Shown here in pieces: positions 1 to 7,159 of a DNA stretch of 64,000 nt. How positions within the stretch are numbered: the first letter of the stretch is position 1; every line of letters begins with the position of its first letter. This DNA comes from Streptomyces hyaluromycini (lineage in GTDB: Bacteria; Actinomycetota; Actinomycetes; Streptomycetales; Streptomycetaceae). Location: contig NZ_BCFL01000021.1 of the NCBI RefSeq assembly GCF_002217755.1, positions 62,001 through 126,000 of the forward strand, read 5' to 3'. The translations under genes were made by a program, and so were the position numbers. The notes beneath the pieces were generated by a model. It saw only the letters and a program-made list of their open reading frames with translations. It was not told where the DNA came from and ran no database searches.

Positions 1-609
1 CTGCCGGAGATGACCGGCCGTGAGGCCCTGAGCGCCGAGCTGAGCACCCTCGGCATCGATGTCTCCCGGCACCTGATGGAGCACCATCACCGGCTGCTGC
101 GCGAGATCGGCGCGACCGACGCGGCGCACCTCGCCGGGATGCGCGCCGGCCGGCAGGTCCTCGTGGCCGGGGTGCGGGCCTCGACCCAGACCCCGCCGAT
201 CGCGAGCGGCAAGCGGATCATCTTCGTCACCCTGGAGGACGGCTCCGGCCTGGTCGACCTGGCCTTCTTCGAGGACTCCCACCCGGCGTGCGCGCACACC
301 GTGTTCCACAGCGGGCTGCTCCTGGTCCGCGGCACGGTCCAGGTGCGCGGCACCCGTCGTACCGTCGTCGGCTCTATGGCCTGGGACCTGGACGAGATCG
401 CCGCCGCCCGCCGCGACCACGGCCCGCAGGCCGCCCTCGCCCTCCTCGGCCGGAGCCGCCCGCACCCGACCCCCGCCCAGCCGCAGCGCACCCTGGCCGA
501 CGGCACCGCGGGCGCCCGCCTGCACCCGTACGCCGACCTCCAGCCCGCCGGCACCCGCTCGGCCGACCTCAAGAAGTTCGGCCACCGCAGCCCCGGGAGC
601 GCGGGATGA
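1..609 (+). CDS. dnaE2: Error-prone DNA polymerase DnaE2, C-terminal part (5' end outside window)
   Basis: The first 202 visible codons are open from base 1, so the gene starts upstream of the window. The visible part holds an OB-fold nucleic-acid-binding domain (about visible residues 50-130, with VLVAGVRASTQTPP and FVTLEDGSGLVDLAFFED), the usual tail of DnaE2-type polymerase III alpha subunits, then a Pro/Arg-rich end finishing in KKFGHRSPGSAG. DnaE2 proteins carry out mutagenic translesion synthesis after DNA damage together with an ImuB-type partner. The stop overlaps the start of the downstream Y-family gene by four bases (ATGA), so the two are probably co-translated. The polymerase active site cannot be seen here, so an ordinary DnaE is not strictly excluded, but the partner gene favours DnaE2. 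Confidence 0.8.
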   Translation: MPEMTGREALSAELSTLGIDVSRHLMEHHHRLLREIGATDAAHLAGMRAGRQVLVAGVRASTQTPPIASGKRIIFVTLEDGSGLVDLAFFEDSHPACAHTVFHSGLLLVRGTVQVRGTRRTVVGSMAWDLDEIAAARRDHGPQAALALLGRSRPHPTPAQPQRTLADGTAGARLHPYADLQPAGTRSADLKKFGHRSPGSAG

Positions 610-1613
610 GCGGAACGAGTGGAACGAGCGGAACGAGCACACGGCAGCGGCACATCGCCCACCTCCACCTGCACGCCTCGATGACTGAGGATCAGTACGC
701 CGATGTAATCGAACTGGTGTCCGGGATTACGCCGCACGTCCAGGCCGTCCCGCCCAACGCCGTCCAACTCGACCTGACGTCGGCGCTCCGGTACTTCGAC
801 CTGTCCCCGTACGACATGGTCCAGACGACGATGATGAGGTTGCAGGCCCTGTACGGCATCGACAGCAGCACCGGGCTCGCGGGCAACCGCATGCTGGCGG
901 CGATGGCGGCCGACGCGTCCGCGCCGGGAGAGACCACCTGGGTCCGCACCGCCGACGCGGCCGACTGGCTGTATCCCAGGCCGGTCACCGCGCTTCCGGG
1001 GATCGGCCGGGCCACGGCGCAGACGCTCGGCAGATACGGCCTGCACACCATCGGCCAGGTCGTCGACCTGCCCCCAGCGACCCTGCAGCGGCTCCTCGGC
1101 ACGGGCCCCGCCCGGCTGCTGGCCGAACGCGCCCGCGGCCACGACCCCCGCCCGGTTACCCCGATGGAACCCGCAGAGCATCTGACCGCCGATCTCGTAC
1201 TGGAACGGGACTGCCTCGACCCGGCACAACACCACCGGGCCGTCCTAGGACTTGCCGAACGGATCGGCCAACGCCTGCGCGGTGAGAGCCAGATCGCGCG
1301 GCGGCTCACCCTCACGGTGCGATACGCCGACCGCACTTCCACCACCCGCACCCGCACCCTGCCGGAACCCACCGGCCACTCGCCAGCCCTGGCCACGACA
1401 GCCTTGGATCTGTTGGCCGCCCTCGGACTGCAACGGGCACGAGTCCGCGCCTTCGCGATCCGCGCCGACGGACTGCGGCCTGCCGACAGCGCCTACCGCC
1501 AGCTCTCCCTGGACCCCGGCGACGCCCGCGCCCGCGCGGCCGAGGCCGCCGCGGACCGTGCCCGTCGACGTTTCGGGCCAGGGGCCGTACGGCCGGCCGC
1601 TCTGGCGAACTGA
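606..1613 (+). CDS. Y-family DNA polymerase-like protein (ImuB-type, probably catalytically inactive)
   Basis: 335 residues starting at the ATG that overlaps the dnaE2 stop; a longer upstream reading would run through dnaE2 and was not used. The palm/finger part is recognisable by the stretch around residues 50-100 (VQLDLTSALRYFD, then a run ending in GLAGNRMLAAMAA, as in DinB), followed by a helix-hairpin-helix (LPGIGRATAQTLGRYGLHTIGQV, roughly 135-160) and a little-finger domain. Active Y polymerases have a D-x-D-x-F-F motif near the N-terminus and a S-[IV]-D-E motif in the palm; here these positions read HLHLHASMTEDQY and VQLDLTSALRYFD, so the catalytic carboxylates appear lost. That is the hallmark of ImuB, which scaffolds DnaE2. 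No imuA or classical lexA box is visible in this window. Confidence 0.75.
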   Translation: MSGTSGTSGTSTRQRHIAHLHLHASMTEDQYADVIELVSGITPHVQAVPPNAVQLDLTSALRYFDLSPYDMVQTTMMRLQALYGIDSSTGLAGNRMLAAMAADASAPGETTWVRTADAADWLYPRPVTALPGIGRATAQTLGRYGLHTIGQVVDLPPATLQRLLGTGPARLLAERARGHDPRPVTPMEPAEHLTADLVLERDCLDPAQHHRAVLGLAERIGQRLRGESQIARRLTLTVRYADRTSTTRTRTLPEPTGHSPALATTALDLLAALGLQRARVRAFAIRADGLRPADSAYRQLSLDPGDARARAAEAAADRARRRFGPGAVRPAALAN

Positions 1614-1629
1614 CCGCGCGGTTCCCGTC

Positions 1630-1665
1630 CCTGCCGGCGGCGAATCCTCGCCCCGCGCCGGCGGG
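1630..1665. terminator. Candidate bidirectional terminator between convergent genes
   Basis: CCTGCCGGCG and CGCCGGCGGG form a 10-bp stem with one mismatch and a 16-nt loop in the gap between the ImuB-like gene and the convergent hxlR-type gene. There is no T-run, as is common in Streptomyces. The rest of the gap shows nothing coding. Confidence 0.4.
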
Positions 1666-1757
1666 TTGGACGGAGCCGTCCGCATCCGCCTCGGCGCCGT
1701 CCGGGTTGAGCTTCCCGCACCCGTCGCCGATCTGGCCCTCCCGCAGGTCGTGCCTCG

Positions 1758-2144
1758 TCATCCGGCGCGGTCAAGGCGGACGGCCTTGTCGTACGACTCC
1801 CTGGCGTCAAGCAGTTCGTCCCAGTGTTTCTCCGTCCAGGCGCAAGCGACCGCTATCGGTTGGAGCATGCTGCGGCCCAGCGGCGTCAGTTCGTACTCGA
1901 CATGTGGGGTGGCCTCGGCGTAGACGGTGCGCTTGACCAGACCGTCTCGTTCGAGGGACCGCAGCGACTGGGTCAGGACCTTGGGGGTGACGCGGCTCAG
2001 CGGCACGCGCAACTCGGAGAACCGGCGCGGCCCGTGCTCGAGACAACGGATGACGAGCGCTGCCCACTTGTCGCCGAATCGGATCGGATTGAGCGAGGAC
2101 GGGCACAGTTCGTCGAACATGTCGGCGGGCAGCGGCTCCCTCAT
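1758..2144 (-). CDS. HxlR family winged-helix transcriptional regulator
   Basis: 128 residues with the HxlR layout: a Cys near the N-terminus (ELCPSSLNPIRFGDKWAALVI), then a winged helix with FSELRVPLSRVTPKVLTQSLRSLERDGLV and the wing VEYELTPLGRSM. HxlR proteins are dimeric repressors or activators, and several sense electrophiles through the N-terminal Cys. The gene is divergent from the NAD(P)-binding oxidoreductase that starts 102 bases away, and inverted repeats lie between them (2158-2180), so it probably controls that gene and itself. The effector is unknown. Confidence 0.88.
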   Translation of the reverse strand: MREPLPADMFDELCPSSLNPIRFGDKWAALVIRCLEHGPRRFSELRVPLSRVTPKVLTQSLRSLERDGLVKRTVYAEATPHVEYELTPLGRSMLQPIAVACAWTEKHWDELLDARESYDKAVRLDRAG

Positions 2145-2157
2145 GGCCTCACCCTAG

Positions 2158-2180
2158 CCGGTATCCCGGTGGTAACCGGG
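2158..2180. promoter_or_regulatory. Inverted repeat between hxlR-type gene and oxidoreductase
   Basis: CCCGGT-GGTA-ACCGGG (2165-2180) is a perfect inverted repeat, nested in an outer CCGGT...ACCGG pair (2158-2162 and 2175-2179). It lies in the divergent promoter gap and is a plausible operator for the HxlR protein. Confidence 0.4.
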
Positions 2181-2245
2181 GCCCTCGATAGCCTTCGAGA
2201 ACTGGCCTGGGCACGGGCTCCGGCCCTGGTGAGAGGCGGTTCGTC

Positions 2246-2869
2246 ATGAACATCGTGGTCTTCGGCGCCGGCGGCCGGGCCGGGCGGCAGGCTGTCGCGG
2301 AGGCGCACCGACGTGGACACCAGGTCACCGCTGTGGTGCGCGACCCTTCCGGCCACAAGGACCTGACCGACGTGCGGGTCGTGGCAGGCGACGTCACGGA
2401 CACGGCGAGCATCGAACATGCGGCCGTTGCGCACGATGCCGCCATCAGTGCCGCCGCGGATCTGTCCGTGCCACCACACGAGTTCTTCACCGCGTCGTCG
2501 CGCGCCCTGACCACCGGCCTGGCCGGCGCGGGCGTGCACCGCCTCGTGGTGGTCGGGCTCGCATCGGTCATGCCTGGTGCGTCCGGCGCTCTTCTGATGG
2601 ACGAGCCCGGCTACCCGAACGAGTACCGCTCCTTCTCCCTCGGCCACGCGGCGGGCCTCGACGAGTTGCGGAGGTGTGACCTGGACTGGGCATACGTGGC
2701 CCCGGCGGGCGACTTCGACCATGAGGGCACGCGCACGGGCCGGTACCGGATCGCTGAGCACGGCGACCCGGCCAGCCGGATTACGTACGCGGACCTGGCG
2801 ATCGCACTGATCGACGAGATCGAGGCGCCCCGCCATCACCGAGCCGCCGTCAGCGTGCGGGAGGCATGA
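2246..2869 (+). CDS. NAD(P)-binding oxidoreductase (NmrA-like, atypical SDR)
   Basis: 207 residues. The N-terminus reads MNIVVFGAGGRAGRQAVAEA, a GxGGxxG dinucleotide-binding motif, followed by VTAVVRDP and a DVTD segment typical of NmrA-like/atypical SDR proteins (YwnB/BVR-B-like). Active-site Tyr-x3-Lys is not evident, as usual in this subgroup, many of which are sensors or flavin/quinone reductases. It is divergent from the HxlR regulator, an arrangement common for quinone or aldehyde stress enzymes. The start is supported by a GAGAGGCGG purine-rich stretch about ten bases upstream. The substrate cannot be told from the sequence. Confidence 0.82.
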   Translation: MNIVVFGAGGRAGRQAVAEAHRRGHQVTAVVRDPSGHKDLTDVRVVAGDVTDTASIEHAAVAHDAAISAAADLSVPPHEFFTASSRALTTGLAGAGVHRLVVVGLASVMPGASGALLMDEPGYPNEYRSFSLGHAAGLDELRRCDLDWAYVAPAGDFDHEGTRTGRYRIAEHGDPASRITYADLAIALIDEIEAPRHHRAAVSVREA

Positions 2870-3000
2870 CATCCGAGGTGGGCAGGTTTCTCCTCGGATT
2901 CGGTGGTTCTGACCGCGGAAAGCGGGCCAGAGTCCTCCGGGGCGGGCGTCGTGGGGCTTGGCCCGGAGCGCGGCGGCGACTTTCTGGTTGCCGGCGATGC

Positions 3001-3138
3001 GGAGGGCGCGCGCTCCTCGCCCTGGCCGACGGCCTCACGGTCCAGGTGGTGGCGGGCCATCACTCCCCGGCCGTGGCGCTGGCCATCCTCCAGCGCAACA
3101 TCGACCACCTGCTGGAAAACCCGCCCGGCCGCGGCTGA
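3001..3138 (+). pseudogene. Remnant of a TetR family regulator (C-terminal end only)
   Basis: The reading ALLALADGLTVQVVAGHHSP...ILQRNIDHLLENP resembles the last helices of TetR_C ligand-binding domains (DGL-x-L-Q, then an R-x-x-I/L-D-x-L-L end). No HTH is present upstream: the bases between the preceding oxidoreductase stop and 3001 encode only Arg/Gly-rich sequence in this frame, and this frame's first ATG overlaps the oxidoreductase stop. I read it as a decayed 3' end rather than a 90-residue gene. The rest of 2870-3270 shows nothing else recognisable. Confidence 0.4.
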
Positions 3139-3270
3139 CGCGTCCGGGCCGGGACATCGGCACCGCATCGGCCTCCGGGTCCACCGCCCGCTCGCGTAGC
3201 CGCGCCCGTCTCGTCCGGCGGACCGCCTGCCACTGCTCCGATCGTCGAGGGCGGCCGCCGCGCCGCTACG

Positions 3271-3645
3271 TCAGTTGGCCCACGGCGGCACGATCCGGCT
3301 GCCGTCGGCCAGTTCGGCCTCCAGGCCGACGGACGTGGTGACCCAGGAGAGCGCGGTGTGGTCGGTCGGGTTCTCGACGGCGAGGGTGGCGCCGGGGTTG
3401 ACGATGACGGTGTCGCCGGCGCGGATGCGGTCGGTACGGCCGTCGAGGGTGATCAGGAGTTCGCCGACGAGCAGGAGGAAGATCTCCTCCCGGGTGACGG
3501 TGTGGGCGGGGGCCTTGGTCCCGGCCGGTATCTCCCCTCGCCAGGCGCACAGTTCCTTGCTGCCGGTGCGGGGAGTGGCGTAGGAGACGAAGCGGGCGCC
3601 GTGGATCTCGTGGGTGACGGCCTCGGCGGAGCGGACGACGGGCAT
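3271..3645 (-). CDS. Cupin domain protein
   Basis: 124 residues forming a single cupin beta-barrel: an R-G-E-I-P-A-G-T-K-A-P-A-H-T-V-T-R-E-E motif 1 region (residues about 36-55, with His and Glu metal ligands) and a second motif around D-R-I-R-A-G-D-T-V-I-V-N-P-G-A-T. Small single-domain cupins bind a metal and act as isomerases, dioxygenases or sensors; no activity can be assigned. It is divergent from a MarR gene with GTCAAG-type palindromes between them, so it is very likely the MarR target. Confidence 0.85.
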   Translation of the reverse strand: MPVVRSAEAVTHEIHGARFVSYATPRTGSKELCAWRGEIPAGTKAPAHTVTREEIFLLLVGELLITLDGRTDRIRAGDTVIVNPGATLAVENPTDHTALSWVTTSVGLEAELADGSRIVPPWAN

Positions 3646-3666
3646 GGATGCCTCCCGGGCAGATGG

Positions 3667-3713
3667 TCAAGTAGGTTGACTATATAGTCAAGCTGCTTGA
3701 CCGATTCGTCAAG
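3667..3713. promoter_or_regulatory. Cluster of MarR-type operators between cupin and marR-like genes
   Basis: Contains a perfect 16-bp palindrome TTGACTATATAGTCAA (3676-3691) and CTTGACCGATTCGTCAAG (3696-3713) with 6-bp arms; GTCAA also pairs with the TTGAC of the first palindrome (3667-3680). The repeated GTCAA(G) half-sites in a divergent gap fit a MarR dimer binding at two adjacent sites. Confidence 0.65.
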
Positions 3714-3730
3714 GGTGTTTCAATGCCTCC

Positions 3731-4177
3731 GTGCAGAACTCCGAGGCCATGGCCCTGTCCGCAGCCCTGCTCGCCACAGCCGGTGAGCTGACCCAGCGCA
3801 TCAATGAAGGGGTCGTCGCCCGCGGTTTCGAGGGGATCAGGCCCGCTCATGGCTTCGCCTTCGCGCGGCTCGCCCCGGACGGGGCCACCGTCACCGAACT
3901 CGCCGTGCACCTCGGGGTGACCAAGCAGGCGGCAAGTCAGCTTGTCGATGAAATCGTGCGCAGGGGGTATGCCGAGCGCCGGCCGCACCCCAGGGACGCG
4001 CGGGCGCGGCTGATCGTGCTCACCGAGCGGGGGTGGGCGTGCACGCGGGCCGCGGAGGCGGCGGCCGCGGAGGTCGTCCGGGGCTGGGGCGATGTGCTGG
4101 GGGAGAGGGAAGTGCGTGCGTTGTGGGACTGTTTGTCCCGTATCGCTCCCTACGGCCCCCTCAGGCCCAGCTGGTGA
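3731..4177 (+). CDS. MarR family transcriptional regulator
   Basis: 148 residues from a GTG start; an ATG at 3723 is in another frame. The central winged helix is clear: GATVTELAVHLGVTKQAASQLVDEIVRRGYAERRPHPRDARARLIVLTERG (about residues 56-105), with the D-x-R wing signature. MarR proteins bind as dimers and usually respond to phenolics or oxidants. It is divergent from the cupin gene, and the two palindromes in the gap suggest autoregulation plus control of the cupin gene. The C-terminal dimerisation helix is slightly short. Confidence 0.88.
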   Translation: MQNSEAMALSAALLATAGELTQRINEGVVARGFEGIRPAHGFAFARLAPDGATVTELAVHLGVTKQAASQLVDEIVRRGYAERRPHPRDARARLIVLTERGWACTRAAEAAAAEVVRGWGDVLGEREVRALWDCLSRIAPYGPLRPSW

Positions 4178-4214
4178 CGCACCGTCAGGCGAGTGGTGCG
4201 TGAGCGGTTACCCG

Positions 4215-4238
4215 GAAGTTTTACCGACGCGTAACTTC
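4215..4238. promoter_or_regulatory. Inverted repeat upstream of the lipase gene
   Basis: GAAGTT (4215-4220) and AACTTC (4233-4238) are perfect 6-bp arms separated by 12 bases, in the 170-base gap before the secreted lipase. A GATCCGGATC palindrome follows further down. Either could be a regulator site; the link is unproven. Confidence 0.3.
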
Positions 4239-4347
4239 ACGCTTGCACTACTCGTCCGTAACTTGATGAGTGAACAGCATCCTTCGTGATCCGGATCACA
4301 GGGCGTAAGGCCGTCGTACCTCCCTTGAGCCGCAAGGAGATCACCCG

Positions 4348-5208
4348 ATGCTGCCCTGGAAACGAGTGCTCAGACCCCTCACCGCGCTGCTCCTCGCCGC
4401 CGCCGTCGCCACCGTTCCCGCCGCCACCGCCCACGCTTCCAGCGCCCCCACCACCGGCTGGAACGACTACTCCTGCCGCCCCTCCGCCGCCCACCCCCGC
4501 CCGGTGATCCTGGTCCACGGCACCCTCGGCAACTCCGTCGACAACTGGCTCTCCCTCGCCCCGTACCTGGAGGACCGCGGCTACTGCGTCTTCTCCCTCG
4601 ACTACGGCCAGCTGGACGGTGTCCCCCTCTTCTACGGCCTCGGCCCCATCGACAAGTCGGCAGAGCAACTCTCCGCCTTCGTAGACAAAGTGCTCGCCGC
4701 GACCGGCGCCGCCAAGGCCGACCTCGTCGGCCACTCCCAGGGCGGCATGATGCCCCGCTACTACCTGAAGTTCCTCGGCGGCGCCGCCAAGGTGAACGCC
4801 CTCGTCGGCCTCGCCCCCGACAACCACGGCGCCACCCTCAGCGGTCTCACCAACCTGCTGCCGTACTTCCCCGGCGCCTCGGACCTGATCAAGGCCACCA
4901 CCCCCGGCCTGGCCGACCAGATCCCCGGCTCCGCCTTCCTCGCCAAGCTCAACGCGGGCGGCGACACCGTCCCCGGAGTGCACTACACGGTCGTCGCCAC
5001 CAAGTACGACGAGGTGGCCACGCCCTGGCAGAGCCAGTACCTGAGCGGCTCCGACGTCCACAACGTCCTGCTCCAGGACCTCTGCCCGCTCGACCTCTCC
5101 GAGCACGTGGCGATAGGGCTCTTCGACCGGATCGCCTTCCACGAGGTGGCCAACGCGCTCGACCCGGCGCACGCCACCGGCACCACCTGTGCGTCGGCGT
5201 TCAGCTGA
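4348..5208 (+). CDS. Secreted triacylglycerol lipase/esterase (alpha/beta hydrolase, Lipase_2 type)
   Basis: 286 residues. A signal peptide (basic MLPWKRVLRP, hydrophobic core, cleavage likely after AHA at residue 30) predicts export. The mature enzyme has the oxyanion HG of VILVHGTLG (residues 57-58) and the nucleophile motif GHSQGG with Ser130; a D-x-x-A-T-P and a C-terminal SEHVAIGLFDRIAFHEV supply likely Asp and His. The order fits Streptomyces class 2 lipases. Cysteines C43/C80 and two near the C-terminus could form disulfides. An AAGGAG ribosome-binding site precedes the ATG. It ends in a strong hairpin shared with the convergent LPMO gene. Confidence 0.88.
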   Translation: MLPWKRVLRPLTALLLAAAVATVPAATAHASSAPTTGWNDYSCRPSAAHPRPVILVHGTLGNSVDNWLSLAPYLEDRGYCVFSLDYGQLDGVPLFYGLGPIDKSAEQLSAFVDKVLAATGAAKADLVGHSQGGMMPRYYLKFLGGAAKVNALVGLAPDNHGATLSGLTNLLPYFPGASDLIKATTPGLADQIPGSAFLAKLNAGGDTVPGVHYTVVATKYDEVATPWQSQYLSGSDVHNVLLQDLCPLDLSEHVAIGLFDRIAFHEVANALDPAHATGTTCASAFS

Positions 5209-5230
5209 GCCGCTGCCCAACTGAACGCCG

Positions 5231-5269
5231 CCGGGGCCTGTCCGACCTGAGCCGCCGGTCAGGCCCCGG
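5231..5269. terminator. Bidirectional hairpin terminator between lipase and LPMO genes
   Basis: CCGGGGCCTG (5231-5240) and CAGGCCCCGG (5260-5269) form a perfect 10-bp GC stem with a 19-nt loop between two convergent genes. Confidence 0.75.
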
Positions 5270-5281
5270 AACCATGAGGGA

Positions 5282-6229
5282 TCAGCGCCGCGGCGCTCGC
5301 CGCCGCACCGACAGGAAGAGCGCGCTGGAGCCCAGCGCCAGGGCGGCCGCCCCGCCGATCGCGAGGTACGGCGTGGAGCCGTCGCCGCCGGTCTCGGCGA
5401 GCGTCGGCCCCTGGCTTCCGGCGGACTCGGGCGCGTTGGCCTCCGTGGCCTCCGTGGCCTCCGTGGCCGGTGCGGCCGACGTGCTCGCGTCGTCGTCGCC
5501 GTGACCGCCGTGCTCGATCGTCGACTTGTCGGCACCGTCCGCGATCTGCTCGTCGGTGGGGGCGGAGGCGGCCGGGGCGGCGCCGGTGGCGGTACCGGCG
5601 GCTCCGAAGTCCACGTCCGAGCAGGAGTAGAAGGCCTCCGGGCTGTCCGAGCGCTGCCAGATCGCGTACAGCAGCTGGCGGCCGGTGCGCTCGGGAAGGG
5701 TGCCGGAGAACGTGTAGAAACCGCCGGCGGCGACCGGGTCGGTGGCCGTCGCCACCGGGTGGTCGAGGTCCAGGTCCGCCCAGGCCAGCGGCTTGGCCGG
5801 GTCGTAACCGGCCTTGGTGAGGTACACCTTGAAGGTGCCCTTGTGCGGCGCCGTCACCCGGTACCTGAAGGTGTACGACCCGCCGCTGACGTTCGTCGCC
5901 GGCCAGTCGGCGCGGGCCAGGTCGAGGCCCTTGAACTCGTCGTTGTCCGCGCTGCACAGCCTGCCGTCCGGGATCAGCGCCTGGTGCTGCCCGTTCGCGT
6001 CACCGATGCGGATGCCGTTCCAGTCGTAGAGGGCCTGGGTGCCACCGGCGGCGACCGCCGCCTTGCAGGCATCCGACTTCGGGCTCTCCGGGTTCTCCGC
6101 GTAGCACTGGGCGACCCGGCTGACCGGGTCCCCCATCGTGCCGTGCGCGGACGCGGGTACGGCGGCGAACATGACCGCACCCACGCCGAGCACGACGGCG
6201 GCAGCGACCTGACGGCGTGTTGCGAGCAT
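5282..6229 (-). CDS. Cell-wall-anchored lytic polysaccharide monooxygenase (AA10)
   Basis: 315 residues. The signal peptide ends PASA-HGTMGDP, so cleavage after residue 28 leaves His29 at the N-terminus, as required for the copper His-brace of AA10 LPMOs, which oxidatively cleave chitin or cellulose. The catalytic domain spans about 29-205 (Cys pairs, LLYAIWQRSDSPEAFYSCSDVDF at the end). A Ser/Thr/Ala/Glu-rich linker with ATEATEATEA (a nine-base tandem repeat in the DNA) leads to a sorting signal: LAETG at 277-281, a hydrophobic segment and an RRRAPRR tail. Streptomyces class E sortases use LAXTG signals, so the enzyme is predicted to be attached to peptidoglycan rather than released. No carbohydrate-binding module is present. 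The gene is monocistronic. Confidence 0.9.
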   Translation of the reverse strand: MLATRRQVAAAVVLGVGAVMFAAVPASAHGTMGDPVSRVAQCYAENPESPKSDACKAAVAAGGTQALYDWNGIRIGDANGQHQALIPDGRLCSADNDEFKGLDLARADWPATNVSGGSYTFRYRVTAPHKGTFKVYLTKAGYDPAKPLAWADLDLDHPVATATDPVAAGGFYTFSGTLPERTGRQLLYAIWQRSDSPEAFYSCSDVDFGAAGTATGAAPAASAPTDEQIADGADKSTIEHGGHGDDDASTSAAPATEATEATEANAPESAGSQGPTLAETGGDGSTPYLAIGGAAALALGSSALFLSVRRRAPRR

Positions 6230-6412
6230 GCGGAGACTCCTCGGAGCGGTCCTCGGGGCGGGCCCGGTCCCGCCGGGCCGAATCCCGTGGGGGCGATCAG
6301 AAAGCTAGCCCCAAGAAGCCGTGAAATCGCCTGCTGGGAGCGGGCGACGGAGATCCTTATGGTCGTCTTAAGGGAGTGCTCAGACTGTGCTGAGGTAGTT
6401 AGCGTTCACGCC

Positions 6413-6862
6413 ATGACCAACGACGAGATCCGGCCCGCCCGGCCCGCCGACGTACCGGCCGTGAAGGCCGTGACCGACATGGCGTACCACCCCTATGTCG
6501 CGCGGATCGGGGTGGTGCCACAGCCCATGGAGGCGGACCACATGGCGAACGTCACCGCGGGCAGGGTGTTCGTCGTCGGGGAGCCGGTGACCGGGCTCGT
6601 CGTCATCGAGGCCCACGACGACCACCTGTTCCTCGACAGCATCGCCGTCCACCCCGACGCGCACGGCCAGGGGGTGGGACGACGGCTGCTGGAGTTCGTG
6701 GACGCACGCGCGCGTGCGCTCGGCCTGCCCGAGGTCAGGCTCTACACGAACGCGCTGATGTGGGAGAACCAGAAGATCTACCCGAAGTACGGCTACGAAG
6801 TCGTCGAGCGGCGCGTGGACGGGCCGTACGACCGGATCCACTACCGCAAGCGGCTGGACTGA
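6413..6862 (+). CDS. GNAT family N-acetyltransferase
   Basis: 149 residues with the GNAT fold: LFLDSIAVHPDAHGQGVGRRLLEFVDARARA carries the acetyl-CoA pyrophosphate loop (Q-G-x-G-x-R/G), and LYTNALMWENQKIYPKYGYEVVERR is the usual C-terminal strand and helix. It has no leader peptide and is cytoplasmic. The ATG at 6413 was chosen because the conserved N-terminus (IRPARPADVPAV) follows directly. The substrate is unknown and neighbours give no clue. Confidence 0.85.
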   Translation: MTNDEIRPARPADVPAVKAVTDMAYHPYVARIGVVPQPMEADHMANVTAGRVFVVGEPVTGLVVIEAHDDHLFLDSIAVHPDAHGQGVGRRLLEFVDARARALGLPEVRLYTNALMWENQKIYPKYGYEVVERRVDGPYDRIHYRKRLD

Positions 6863-6884
6863 AGGGCCCGGGGAGCGGGCCCGG

Positions 6885-7019
6885 TCAGCCGTCCGGCCAC
6901 CAGGTGCGTGCGATGTCCTTGCGCACCTCGGGGCGTCCGGCGGGGCGCTCGTCGGCCTCCTCGCGGATCCGGCGGCTGTCCGTCCTCTTCAGGGGCTTCT
7001 GCACGGTTGTGCGGCGCAT
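6885..7019 (-). CDS. Small conserved-looking basic protein (44 aa)
   Basis: A 44-codon reading beginning MRRTTVQKPLKRTDSRRIR and ending KDIARTWWPDG, preceded by an excellent ribosome-binding site (GAAGGAGG, nine bases before the ATG). The protein is highly charged, with no membrane segment, and ends in a W-W-P motif. I believe similar short proteins occur widely in Streptomyces as hypotheticals, from memory only. Function unknown. It lies between the acetyltransferase end and the methyltransferase promoter. Confidence 0.6.
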   Translation of the reverse strand: MRRTTVQKPLKRTDSRRIREEADERPAGRPEVRKDIARTWWPDG

Positions 7020-7102
7020 GGCTGCCTCCTTCAGTGCCTACCGAGATCCGTGTTGTCACGGAGGTAGACGCTTTTGGCGAGAGTTCCTCATCGATGCCGG
7101 TC

Positions 7103-7153
7103 TGTCAGTGGTCGCTGTCACATGGATCGAGTGTCAGTGGTGGGTGTCACGCT
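7103..7153 (+). promoter_or_regulatory. Two TGTCAGTG direct repeats; candidate DNA-damage (RecA-NDp/PafBC-type) promoter
   Basis: TGTCAGTGGTCGCTGTCAC (7103-7121) and TGTCAGTGGTGGGTGTCAC (7132-7150) are 17/19 identical direct repeats 29 bases apart. Mycobacterial and actinobacterial damage promoters use TGTCRGTG-N8-TAnnnT; the second copy is followed after 8 bases by CACGCT (7148-7153), which would start transcription close to the ATG at 7160, giving a leaderless message. Confidence 0.45.
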
Positions 7154-7159
7154 GGGGGC

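Noticed and set aside
2866..3000. Treating the whole 90-codon frame after the oxidoreductase as a gene
   Set aside because: Its first 45 residues are Arg/Gly-rich without similarity; only the end resembles a TetR domain, so it was recorded as a remnant.
5435..5475. Nine-base tandem repeat
   Set aside because: Encodes ATEATEATEA in the LPMO linker; coding low complexity rather than an independent element.
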